6,739 nt of DNA from an uncultured Selenomonas sp. Its GTDB lineage: Bacteria > Bacillota > Negativicutes > Selenomonadales > Selenomonadaceae. The notes below the pieces were generated by a model that was given only the letters and a program-made list of their open reading frames with translations, was not told the DNA's origin and did not search any database. The stretch's first letter is position 1, and each line of letters begins with the position of its first letter. Where the stretch lies: NCBI GenBank assembly GCA_945494195.1, contig CALYVJ010000090.1, positions 1 to 6,739 on the forward strand, written 5' to 3'. A program made the translations under genes and the position numbers. Shown here in pieces: positions 1 through 5,905 of this stretch.

Positions 1-17
1 TCGAGGAGCAGCCGAGG

Positions 18-52
18 CACCACTGCCGGGAGACCGGTGGTGGTGTTTTTTT
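18..52 (+). terminator. Rho-independent terminator of the upstream unit
   Basis: A 12-bp stem (arms 18-29 and 34-45, with two G-T wobbles) is closed by a GAGA tetraloop and followed directly by seven T (46-52). It ends a transcript coming from the left. The 17 bases before it contain no stop codon in one of the three frames and are too short to identify what is terminated, whether a protein gene or an RNA gene. Confidence 0.85.
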
Positions 53-53
53 G

Positions 54-83
54 TTGACAGAAGGGCCGGTAATCAGATAAAAT
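54..83 (+). promoter_or_regulatory. Sigma-A-type promoter of perR
   Basis: A perfect -35 box TTGACA (54-59) is followed after 18 bases by TAAAAT (78-83), one mismatch from the -10 consensus. The start point would fall near position 90, at the left edge of the operator-like sequence. The promoter begins right after the T-run of the preceding terminator, so perR is probably its own unit rather than read from upstream. No start-site data are available here. Confidence 0.65.
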
Positions 84-87
84 AAAT

Positions 88-110
88 ACAAATAGATAAT
101 CATTATTTGT
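88..110 (+). promoter_or_regulatory. Fur/PerR-type operator over the perR start region
   Basis: Centred on base 101 is a 7-1-7 element with arms AGATAAT (94-100) and ATTATTT (102-108). Its inner core ATAAT-N-ATTAT equals the core shared by the Bacillus Per box and Fur box; the outer bases fit neither fully. An overlapping 7-bp inverted repeat ACAAATA/TATTTGT spans 88-110. It lies just downstream of the -10 box, where a bound repressor would block initiation. With a PerR-like gene 30 bases further on, autorepression is the natural reading. Confidence 0.7.
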
Positions 111-138
111 TACCCTGTCATCAAGAAAGGAATTTGTC

Positions 139-591
139 ATGAAGACAAGGTTGAAATCCAAAGAAGTAACCGCGCTTTTGCGGGAGCATGGTTTTAAGGT
201 CACTCCGCAGCGGCTGGCTGTTTATGATGTGCTCGCTCATACGACAGCGCACCCCAATGCGGAGACAATTTATCAAGAGCTTCAGCCCTATTATCCGACG
301 ATGAGTCTGGCCACGGTCTACAAAGCGCTGGCGATTCTCTGCGAAGTTGGCCTGGCACAGGAACTCAATCTTGGCGAAGAGGCCTTCCGTTACGATGCCA
401 ACACGTCGCATCATCCCCATGTTCGCTGCACTTGCTGTGGGCGTGTAGATGACATTATGGGGAACTTGTCCTCAGAGGCGATGGAGCAGCAGGCTGCCGT
501 CGAGACTGGCTATGCGATTACGGATCATCAATATTATTTCTTTGGGATTTGTCCGGAGTGCCAGAAGGCTGGCAAGGGGGAAAAACATTGA
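139..591 (+). CDS. perR: PerR-type peroxide-sensing transcriptional repressor, Fur family
   Basis: A 150-aa Fur-family regulator, the usual length. The N-terminal half (about 1-85) is a winged helix with the family signature VTPQR at 21-25 and a recognition region around SLATVYKAL. The C-terminal half is the metal-binding and dimerisation domain. Two CxxC pairs (C97/C100 and C138/C141) form the structural zinc site. The regulatory-metal ligands line up with Bacillus subtilis PerR: H38, D86, H92, H94 and D105. The aspartate at 105, where Fur usually has glutamate, and D86 favour PerR over Fur or Zur. In the family, Fe(II)-bound PerR represses oxidative-stress genes and is inactivated when peroxide oxidises site histidines. 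The ATG is supported by AGAAAGGA 7 bases upstream. A PerR/Fur-like box in its promoter suggests autoregulation. No terminator follows, so it may read through into rpmE. The family is certain; the PerR subtype is likely, and Fur remains possible. Confidence 0.88.
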   Translation: MKTRLKSKEVTALLREHGFKVTPQRLAVYDVLAHTTAHPNAETIYQELQPYYPTMSLATVYKALAILCEVGLAQELNLGEEAFRYDANTSHHPHVRCTCCGRVDDIMGNLSSEAMEQQAAVETGYAITDHQYYFFGICPECQKAGKGEKH

Positions 592-598
592 AATTCCC

Positions 599-627
599 TT
601 GCACAGTGTACGGTGCCGTGATATAAT
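599..627 (+). promoter_or_regulatory. Strong promoter of rpmE
   Basis: TTGCAC (599-604) and a perfect TATAAT (622-627) are separated by 17 bases, and TG at 619-620 makes this an extended -10 promoter. The -35 box begins 7 bases after the perR stop codon. Predicted initiation near 633-635 gives rpmE an untranslated leader of about 140 nt. A strong dedicated promoter is what one expects for a ribosomal protein gene. Confidence 0.8.
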
Positions 628-633
628 AATGCA

Positions 634-772
634 GTAATGGACGTAATGACGTCTGTTTCCAAGTCAAAGATTGACTGGCTTTACCCCGACGGGGAGCTAG
701 GTCTAAACCAAGCTTGCGCATAGTGAGCTTGTATCAATTCCCAGTTTCTTGGGGTGAAAGCGAGGTGTAATA
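634..772 (+). promoter_or_regulatory. Structured 5' leader of rpmE, candidate L31 autoregulatory element
   Basis: The leader can form a series of helices. Hairpin A pairs 636-644 with 649-657, with a few G-T pairs. Hairpin B pairs 659-667 with 671-678, with A661 bulged. A long closing helix P1 pairs 678-689 (GCTTTACCCCGA) with 749-761, with G756 bulged. Inside it, 692-696 pairs with 738-742 and the 9-bp hairpin 709-717/723-731 has loop GCATA. P1 ends one base before the Shine-Dalgarno GAGGTG (762-767). A competing local hairpin CCCC-GAC-GGGG (684-694) would break P1. There is no T-run, so control would act on translation rather than by termination. L31 leader RNAs are known in some bacteria; whether this one belongs to a described family was not testable here. 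Confidence 0.55.
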
Positions 773-973
773 ATGAAACAGGGTATCCATCCGGAATTCC
801 ACGAGGCTACGGTAACCTGCGGCTGCGGCAACACGTTCAAAACGGGTTCTACGGTTGCAGATCTTCGTATCGATGTTTGCTCCAAATGCCATCCGTTCTT
901 CACGGGTCGTCAGCGTGACGTTCAGGCAGGTGGTCGTATCGAGAAGTTCAACAAGCGTCTCGCCAAGAAATAA
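773..973 (+). CDS. rpmE: Large ribosomal subunit protein bL31, zinc-binding type
   Basis: A 66-aa protein matching bL31 along its whole length: N-terminal MKQGIHPEF, a CGCGN segment, [12 protein letters not shown] and a basic C-terminus. Four cysteines (C16, C18, C36, C39) form the zinc ribbon of the C+ form, so this is the zinc-containing paralogue and not the zinc-free one made under zinc starvation. L31 sits at the central protuberance and bridges the two ribosomal subunits. The ATG at 773 has GAGGTG 5 bases upstream. The gene has its own strong promoter, a long structured leader and its own terminator, so it is expressed as a single gene, possibly with extra read-through from perR. Identification is secure. 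Confidence 0.97.
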   Translation: MKQGIHPEFHEATVTCGCGNTFKTGSTVADLRIDVCSKCHPFFTGRQRDVQAGGRIEKFNKRLAKK

Positions 974-982
974 TCGAACGAC

Positions 983-1024
983 AAATAAGCAGAGCAGAGC
1001 AATCTGTTCTGCTTATTTTATTAT
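983..1024 (+). terminator. Rho-independent terminator after rpmE
   Basis: Arms 983-998 and 1003-1018 form a 16-bp stem with one G-T pair, closed by a GCAA (GNRA) tetraloop. The T-rich tract TTTTATTAT runs from within the 3' arm to about 1024. The 5' arm is A-rich, so the hairpin could also work on the other strand. It begins 10 bases after the rpmE stop and separates rpmE from the following operon. Confidence 0.9.
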
Positions 1025-1029
1025 GTGAG

Positions 1030-1067
1030 CCGATTAAGGCAATTCATAAGATTAGTGAAATAATCGG
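1030..1067 (+). promoter_or_regulatory. Possible promoter region of the yqhQ-prfA-prmC-Sua5 operon, framed by an inverted repeat
   Basis: This is the only space for a promoter between the rpmE terminator and the next gene. The best -10 candidate is AATAAT (1059-1064), preceded by TG at 1056-1057 as an extended -10 element; no good -35 box is placed correctly. A perfect 7-bp inverted repeat, CCGATTA (1030-1036) and TAATCGG (1061-1067), frames the region, and its right arm overlaps the -10 candidate. It could be an operator or chance. The boxes are weak, so this is a suggestion. Confidence 0.35.
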
Positions 1068-1083
1068 TACTTCCGAAAATGAT

Positions 1084-1089
1084 AGGAGG
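1084..1089 (+). promoter_or_regulatory. Ribosome binding site that fixes the TTG start of the DUF1385 gene
   Basis: A perfect AGGAGG lies 8 bases before TTG 1098. The first in-frame ATG (1113) is 23 bases away, too far for this site. This is the strongest Shine-Dalgarno in the window and compensates for the weak start codon. Confidence 0.85.
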
Positions 1090-1097
1090 AATTACCT

Positions 1098-2012
1098 TTG
1101 CAGAATAGATTGATGGTGGGCGGCCAGGCCGTCATTGAAGGCGTTATGATGCGCGGGCCAAAGTTGACAGCTACGGCTGTCCGCGACCCGCAGGGGGAGA
1201 TACAGGTGGAGGCCAATCCGGTGAACTCCATCACCGAGCGTTTCCCCATCCTCAAGAAACCAATGCTGCGCGGCTCGGTGTCGCTGGTGGAGTCGCTGAT
1301 AATCGGCATGAAGTCCCTTTCTTACTCGGCTCAGATGGCTGGCGAAGAGGACGAGAAACTCACCGACCGGGAGCTGGCAGGAACTATCGTCTTCGCCTTG
1401 GCGCTGGCCAGCGTCCTCTTTATCGCCATTCCCACGGGAGCGGCGAAATTGTTCCATGGCATCACGGAGGATCCCTTCTTTTTAAATCTCATGGAAGGCT
1501 TCCTGCGGTTGGCGATTTTCCTTTTGTATATCTGGGGCATTTCCCGCATGAAGGATATTCGCCGGGTGTTCCAATACCACGGGGCAGAGCACAAGACCAT
1601 CCATTGCTACGAGGCTGGTTTGCCCCTTACGGTGGAGAACGTGCAGAAATTCTCGCGGCTCCATCCCCGCTGTGGCACCAACTTCCTGCTCATTGTCATG
1701 CTGGTTTCGATTTTTGTCTTTGCCTTCTTGGGGTGGCCCTCCCTTTGGGAGCGCATTGCCAGCCGCATCCTGTTACTGCCGGTGGTAGCGGGTATCTCCT
1801 ACGAGATTATCCGTCTGGCTGGACGCAGCCAGAACGCCATCGTCCAGACGGCTATCAAACCGGGGCTGTGGCTCCAGTACCTTACCACCCGGCCCCCTGA
1901 GGATGAGATGGTAGAGGTGGCCATCGAGTCCTTGAAGGCCGTATTGCCGGAAGAAGAAATCAAAGCGGGGGCCGGCGAATACCGCAAGACGGAAGAAGTT
2001 CTAGTACCCTAA
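1098..2012 (+). CDS. yqhQ: DUF1385 / YqhQ-family integral membrane protein
   Basis: A 304-aa protein of the DUF1385 family, whose biochemical role is not established as far as I know. The N-terminal signature [14 protein letters not shown] spans residues 8-21. Hydrophobic segments at about 95-115, 128-148, 195-215 and 221-240 suggest a membrane protein with a cytoplasmic N-terminal part. Two conserved polar motifs lie between and beside the helices: HGAEHK (161-166) and HPRCGT (189-194). Their His, Glu and Cys residues look like a metal or catalytic site, hence the frequent label 'putative metal-dependent enzyme', which remains unproven. The start is TTG, chosen for its AGGAGG; residue 1 is read as Met. 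It is the first gene of the prfA operon, an association seen in many Firmicutes, and its stop lies 16 bases before the prfA start. The C-terminus (about 265-304) is acidic and soluble. Confidence 0.9.
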   Translation: MQNRLMVGGQAVIEGVMMRGPKLTATAVRDPQGEIQVEANPVNSITERFPILKKPMLRGSVSLVESLIIGMKSLSYSAQMAGEEDEKLTDRELAGTIVFALALASVLFIAIPTGAAKLFHGITEDPFFLNLMEGFLRLAIFLLYIWGISRMKDIRRVFQYHGAEHKTIHCYEAGLPLTVENVQKFSRLHPRCGTNFLLIVMLVSIFVFAFLGWPSLWERIASRILLLPVVAGISYEIIRLAGRSQNAIVQTAIKPGLWLQYLTTRPPEDEMVEVAIESLKAVLPEEEIKAGAGEYRKTEEVLVP

Positions 2013-2016
2013 AGAA

Positions 2017-2022
2017 GAGGTG
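2017..2022 (+). promoter_or_regulatory. Ribosome binding site that moves the prfA start to GTG 2029
   Basis: GAGGTG sits 6 bases before GTG 2029. An earlier in-frame GTG (2020-2022) is part of this Shine-Dalgarno itself and so cannot be the start it serves. Starting at 2029 gives an N-terminus [12 protein letters not shown], which matches known RF1 proteins. Confidence 0.85.
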
Positions 2023-2028
2023 AATTAC

Positions 2029-3096
2029 GTGCTGGAAAAACTCCAGGCCGTTGAAGATAAATATTTGGAATTGGAGTCGCTGATAAGCGACCCTGCCACC
2101 ATCGCCGATATTGACCGCTGGCAGCGCTACAACAAGGAGCATGCCTCCCTTACGCCCCTCGTGGAAAAGTTCCGCGAATACAAGCAGGTGGTCAAGGGCA
2201 TCGAAGAAGACAAGGCGATGTTTGAAGAATCTCTGGACGATGAAATGCGCAAGCTGGTGGAAGAGGAACTGGCGGACCTTACGGAAAAAAAAGAGGCGCT
2301 GGACCAGGAACTGCCGATTTTGCTTCTCCCGAAAGACCCCAATGACGATAAGAATGTCATTGTGGAGATTCGCGGCGGTGTCGGCGGCGAGGAAGCGGCG
2401 CTGTTTGCCGGGGATTTGTTCCGCATGTATTCCCGCTATGCCGAGAAACAGGGCTGGCGCACGGAGCTTCTCGATGCCAACGCTACGGAGATTGGCGGGT
2501 TCAAGGAAGTATCCTTCATGGTCAAGGGCTTTGGCGCCTACAGCCGTCTCAAATACGAGAGTGGCACCCATCGCGTCCAGCGTGTGCCGGCCACGGAGTC
2601 CGGTGGGCGCATCCATACTTCGGCGGTCACGGTGGCCGTCCTGCCAGAGGTGGAGGATGTAGAGGTGGATATCAACCCCAACGAGCTGCGCATTGATACC
2701 TATTGCGCTTCCGGGGCTGGTGGCCAGTACGTAAACCGTACGGAAACGGCCATCCGCATCACGCACTTGCCCACGGGCATCGTCGTGCAGTGCCAGGATG
2801 AAAAATCCCAGCTCAAGAACAAGGAAAAGGCCATGAAGGTCTTGCGGGCGCGAATCCTCGACAAGGCGCGTCAGGAGCAGGAGGATGCCGTGGCCGCTGA
2901 CCGTCGGAGCCAGGTGGGGTCTGGTGACCGCAGTGAGCGCATCCGCACCTATAATTTCCCGCAGGGACGTGTTACGGACCATCGCATTGGCTTGACCCTG
3001 CACAAAATCGATGCCGTATTAAATGGCGAGCTGGAGGAAATCCTCAATGCCCTCATCACGGCAGATCAGGCAGAACGGCTGAAACAGGTGAAATAA
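2029..3096 (+). CDS. prfA: Peptide chain release factor 1 (RF1)
   Basis: A 355-aa class I release factor, full length for RF1. RF1 reads UAA and UAG in the ribosomal A site and triggers hydrolysis of peptidyl-tRNA. The N-terminal helical domain covers about 1-105. The codon-recognition motif is PAT at 187-189, the RF1 form (RF2 has SPF), followed by ESGGRIHTS. The catalytic GGQ at 231-233 sits in [15 protein letters not shown], followed by the conserved [10 protein letters not shown] and [16 protein letters not shown] segments. The GGQ glutamine is the target of PrmC, encoded next, 3 bases downstream. I set the start at GTG 2029 rather than the longer frame because of the Shine-Dalgarno position and family alignment. 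The gene ends in TAA, one of its own codons. Close similarity to Bacillus RF1 throughout; no missing residues. Confidence 0.96.
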   Translation: MLEKLQAVEDKYLELESLISDPATIADIDRWQRYNKEHASLTPLVEKFREYKQVVKGIEEDKAMFEESLDDEMRKLVEEELADLTEKKEALDQELPILLLPKDPNDDKNVIVEIRGGVGGEEAALFAGDLFRMYSRYAEKQGWRTELLDANATEIGGFKEVSFMVKGFGAYSRLKYESGTHRVQRVPATESGGRIHTSAVTVAVLPEVEDVEVDINPNELRIDTYCASGAGGQYVNRTETAIRITHLPTGIVVQCQDEKSQLKNKEKAMKVLRARILDKARQEQEDAVAADRRSQVGSGDRSERIRTYNFPQGRVTDHRIGLTLHKIDAVLNGELEEILNALITADQAERLKQVK

Positions 3097-3099
3097 GAT

Positions 3100-3975
3100 A
3101 TGGCAAATAACGAAATGTGGACGATTGGCAGGATACTCAAGTGGACCGAGCAGTACTTTGAGCAGAAAGGCGTGGAATCCCCGCGCCTTGACGCGGAGGT
3201 ACTGCTTTCCCATCTGCTCAAGAAGCAGCGGATCTATCTCTATGTTCATTTCGATGAACCCCTGCAGGCGGAAGAGCTGGTTGCCTATCGGGAGATGATA
3301 AAAAAACGCGTGGCCCATGTTCCTGTGGCCTATATCTTGGGCGAAAAGGAATTCATGGGATTGACCTTCCGGGTCACTTCGGATACGCTGGTGCCAAGAC
3401 CGGATACAGAGATACTGGTTCAGACCGCCGTCGACGCCCTGAAGGGGATGCCGGCGGCATCCCGTCGCTTGGCCGATATCGGTACGGGCAGCGGTGCTAT
3501 CTGCCTGTCGGTTTTGCATTTCACGGAAGGCACCGAAGCCGACACCGTCGACATCAGCCTGGCGGCCCGGGCTGTGGCAGAACAGAACGCGGAATCCCTG
3601 GGACTGGCAGAGCGTATTACCTTCTATACAGGGGATTTGCTGGAACCTATCAAGGGAAATACCTACACAGCAATCCTTTCCAATCCGCCTTATATTCCCC
3701 AGGCCGATATCGAGACGCTGGCACCAGAGGTGCGCTGCAAAGAGCCCATGACAGCCCTTTGCGGCGGCACGGATGGCTTGGATTTTTACCGACGCCTTTG
3801 CGCCGAGGCCCCGGATATGCTGGAGGCAGGTGGCTTTATGGCCTTTGAGGTGGGGATTCACCAGGCCGAAACAGTAGCAACCCTAGCCGAGGAACATCCA
3901 CTGATTGAGCGGACGGAAATCATCAAGGACTATGCCGGCATTGACCGCGTAGTCGTGGCGTGGAGAAAGAAGTGA
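3100..3975 (+). CDS. prmC: Release factor glutamine methyltransferase (HemK/PrmC)
   Basis: A 291-aa enzyme that uses S-adenosylmethionine to N5-methylate the glutamine of the GGQ motif in RF1 and RF2, raising termination efficiency. The N-terminal helical domain (about 1-85), which docks the release factor, is followed by the PRPDTE motif (99-104). The methyltransferase fold then shows motif I DIGTGSG (126-132), an acidic strand VDIS (150-153) for the cofactor ribose, and the catalytic NPPY (195-198) that holds the amide to be methylated. The ATG at 3100 has AGGTG 9 bases upstream inside the end of prfA, so the two are probably cotranscribed and coupled. Its TGA stop overlaps the next start. 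The substrate and its enzyme are adjacent, as in many bacteria. Confidence 0.95.
   Translation: MANNEMWTIGRILKWTEQYFEQKGVESPRLDAEVLLSHLLKKQRIYLYVHFDEPLQAEELVAYREMIKKRVAHVPVAYILGEKEFMGLTFRVTSDTLVPRPDTEILVQTAVDALKGMPAASRRLADIGTGSGAICLSVLHFTEGTEADTVDISLAARAVAEQNAESLGLAERITFYTGDLLEPIKGNTYTAILSNPPYIPQADIETLAPEVRCKEPMTALCGGTDGLDFYRRLCAEAPDMLEAGGFMAFEVGIHQAETVATLAEEHPLIERTEIIKDYAGIDRVVVAWRKK
3962..3969 (+). promoter_or_regulatory. Ribosome binding site within prmC that selects GTG 3972
   Basis: GGAGAAAG lies inside the last codons of prmC. Its GGAG core is 6 bases before GTG 3972, which overlaps the prmC stop as GTGA. The earlier in-frame GTG at 3960 has no Shine-Dalgarno before it and is less likely. 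Confidence 0.75.
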
Positions 3976-5042
3976 GTGACTTGCAGACGGAAATCGTAAG
4001 GATAGAACGGATAAAAGAACAGAAAGAAGACTTGCAAAAAGCGGGGGGAATCCTTCGGCAGGGGGGGCTCGTGGCCTTCCCGACGGAAACGGTCTATGGC
4101 CTGGGGGCCAACGGCCTTGACGGCGATGCCTGTGCCAAGATTTACGACGCCAAGGGGCGGCCGTCGGACAATCCGTTGATTCTGCATGTGGCCAACCGGT
4201 CGATGGTAGACCAGATTGCGGCGGGCATCCCGCCGATGGCGGAAAAACTCATGGCGGCCTTCTGTCCCGGGCCCATTACCCTTATCATGAAGCGGCGCAG
4301 CATTGTGCCCGACCGCATCACGGGGGGGCTTGATACCGTGGGCATCCGCATGCCGGAAAACGATGTGGCCCGGGCGATGATTAAAGAGGCCGGTGTGCCC
4401 GTGGCGGCGCCCTCGGCCAATATTTCCGGTCGTCCGAGCCCGACTACGGCTGAATCCGTTGCCCGGGATATGGATGGCCGCATTCCGTTGATTCTCGATG
4501 GCGGCGCCTGTCATTTCGGTGTCGAGTCGACAATTGTCGATTGTACGGGAGAGAAGGCCGTTATCCTGCGCCCTGGTGCCGTGACTCGGGAAATGCTGGG
4601 GGAACTTCTCGGTGAGGAAAATGTGGACCTTGACCCGGCGCTGGTGGGAGAAAAAGTAGTGCCGAAGGCGCCCGGTATGAAATACACCCATTATGCCCCC
4701 AAGGCGCCGATGACGCTGATTGAAGGCATGCCCACCCGCATGGCGAGGGCGTTCCGGCGGGAAATCGAACGGCTGCAGGCCCAGGGGCATACCGTGGGGG
4801 TAGTGGCCAGCCATGAAGTCCTGCAGGACTTAAAAGGTGTGGTGGCTGAGGACTTAATGGCTGATTACGGCCATCAGCAGGATTTGCCGGCTATTGCCGC
4901 CAATATCTATGAAGCCCTCCGAAGCTTTGATGACAAACCAGCGGATGTCCTTTTGGGAGAAGGGACGGCAAGCGATGGCCTGGGGCTGGCTATCATGAAC
5001 CGGCTCCACAAGGCCAGCGGCTTCCGCACGATTAAAGCGTAA
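3972..5042 (+). CDS. ywlC: L-threonylcarbamoyladenylate synthase, Sua5/YwlC type
   Basis: A 356-aa enzyme making threonylcarbamoyl-AMP from threonine, bicarbonate and ATP, the first step of the t6A37 modification of ANN-decoding tRNAs; TsaB, TsaD and TsaE complete it. The N-terminal YrdC domain (about 15-210) shows PTETVYGLG (37-45), KGRPSDNPL (61-69), which binds nucleotide and phosphates, and PSANISGRPSPT (147-158). The interdomain linker contains PGMKYTHYAP (234-243), typical of the two-domain Sua5 form, and a C-terminal Sua5 domain fills 247-356. This distinguishes it from the short TsaC. GTG 3972 overlaps the prmC stop by 4 bases, implying translational coupling; starting at GTG 3960 would add four residues. 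In B. subtilis ywlC also lies near prfA and prmC. No terminator is visible after it. Confidence 0.94.
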   Translation: MSDLQTEIVRIERIKEQKEDLQKAGGILRQGGLVAFPTETVYGLGANGLDGDACAKIYDAKGRPSDNPLILHVANRSMVDQIAAGIPPMAEKLMAAFCPGPITLIMKRRSIVPDRITGGLDTVGIRMPENDVARAMIKEAGVPVAAPSANISGRPSPTTAESVARDMDGRIPLILDGGACHFGVESTIVDCTGEKAVILRPGAVTREMLGELLGEENVDLDPALVGEKVVPKAPGMKYTHYAPKAPMTLIEGMPTRMARAFRREIERLQAQGHTVGVVASHEVLQDLKGVVAEDLMADYGHQQDLPAIAANIYEALRSFDDKPADVLLGEGTASDGLGLAIMNRLHKASGFRTIKA

Positions 5043-5162
5043 GCAAAATCTACCGAATGAGCAGGAAAAAAATTCTGTTTGTCGTATATGAGAATAAGGA
5101 AGAGTATGGGAAAGTAGTTTCTTCGCAAGAAGATTTCGATGTAAAGGTAAGGGGGAGGCATC

Positions 5163-5879
5163 ATGGGCAAGATATCCTATGCAGTAGCGGGATTGCTGGT
5201 CATAGCTGTGGCCGGTGGTGCAGGTGCTGTCGCAGCGATTCATTACAATGAAACCCGGGCGGTAGTGCAGGCGGAAAAGGACAAACAAGAAGCGGCCAAG
5301 ATGGCAGCAATTCAGGAACGGGAAGCCAAGGAAACGGCGGCCAGAGAGAAGGCCCGCCGGAAACAGGAACTTCTAGACCAGCGTTTGGGGCGCAGTGAGG
5401 AACCGGATCAGGTCATCCGTGGGCTCATTGCCGATATGAAGGTTACACAGGAGGCGGATGGCTCCACCACATACCGCTATGAAGACCCGGAGGAAGACGG
5501 GATTTTCTTCCAGCCCTATCTCGTCCGCGGTACAGATGGTGTGGCTGTCATGCACGTAATCCTGCGCCATCGCGGTGACCGTCCCATGGGGTTCCAGGGG
5601 GTAGACTTGCAGCCCACCGATGACCAGCTGTTCCATATCCGGGCTCAGGGGGCGGTGACAACGACCCAGACGGATACGGGTATCATGGAATGGTGTGACC
5701 AGCCCGTCGATGCGGAGACAGGCAAGGCCATGCGCGAAGTCGCGTCGGTTCTGGCTGCGAAAATCAGTATGCTCGGCGTCAATGGTTCGAACGATGACCG
5801 CATGTTGACGGCTACCGAGGCCATGCGTATCCGCAATATTCTCGAGTTGGCGGATCGTTTGAATGGCAAGATAAAATAA
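5163..5879 (+). CDS. Unknown single-pass membrane protein with coiled coil
   Basis: I do not recognise this 238-aa protein. Residues 6-27 form one hydrophobic helix rich in Ala, Gly and Val, without a lipobox cysteine. It looks more like an uncleaved anchor than a cleaved signal. Residues about 33-75 are a highly charged, Ala/Glu/Lys-rich coiled-coil stretch. Residues 80-238 form a soluble domain of mixed strands and helices, probably outside the membrane, with one cysteine (C178). GGGGGAGG lies 4 bases before the ATG, a strong ribosome binding site. The gene starts 120 bases after Sua5 with no terminator or clear promoter between, so it could belong to the same operon. The next gene, 26 bases on, has the same overall plan. 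Codon use and GC look like the neighbours. A shared envelope role for the pair is inference only. Confidence 0.85.
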   Translation: MGKISYAVAGLLVIAVAGGAGAVAAIHYNETRAVVQAEKDKQEAAKMAAIQEREAKETAAREKARRKQELLDQRLGRSEEPDQVIRGLIADMKVTQEADGSTTYRYEDPEEDGIFFQPYLVRGTDGVAVMHVILRHRGDRPMGFQGVDLQPTDDQLFHIRAQGAVTTTQTDTGIMEWCDQPVDAETGKAMREVASVLAAKISMLGVNGSNDDRMLTATEAMRIRNILELADRLNGKIK

Positions 5880-5905
5880 ATTCCCTCAGAAAGGATGCGA
5901 ATTTC

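Noticed and set aside
139..591. Zur as the identity of the Fur-family gene, because zinc-type L31 is next to it
   Set aside because: The ligand pattern with D86 and D105 follows PerR, the upstream box lacks the Zur half-site bases, and rpmE has its own promoter without such a box.
684..694. CCCC-GAC-GGGG hairpin as a terminator after perR
   Set aside because: It has only 4 bp and no following T-run, and it lies well downstream of the rpmE promoter. It fits better as an alternative fold in the rpmE leader.
2020..2022. GTG at 2020 as the prfA start
   Set aside because: It lies within the Shine-Dalgarno GAGGTG. GTG 2029 has proper spacing and gives the usual RF1 N-terminus.
1960..3003. Long open frame of 347 codons on the - strand opposite prfA
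   Set aside because: It lies antisense to a clearly conserved RF1 gene. It has no ribosome site I can see and no family-like motif, so it is a by-product of codon bias.
3960..3962. GTG at 3960 as the Sua5 start
   Set aside because: No Shine-Dalgarno precedes it, whereas GGAGAAAG sits 6 bases before GTG 3972 when counted from its GGAG core. The four extra residues have no support.
3019..4814. Two long - strand frames opposite prmC and Sua5 (3019-3861, 3930-4814)
   Set aside because: Both are shadows of well-identified + strand genes. They are His/Arg/Gly-rich with no domain resemblance.
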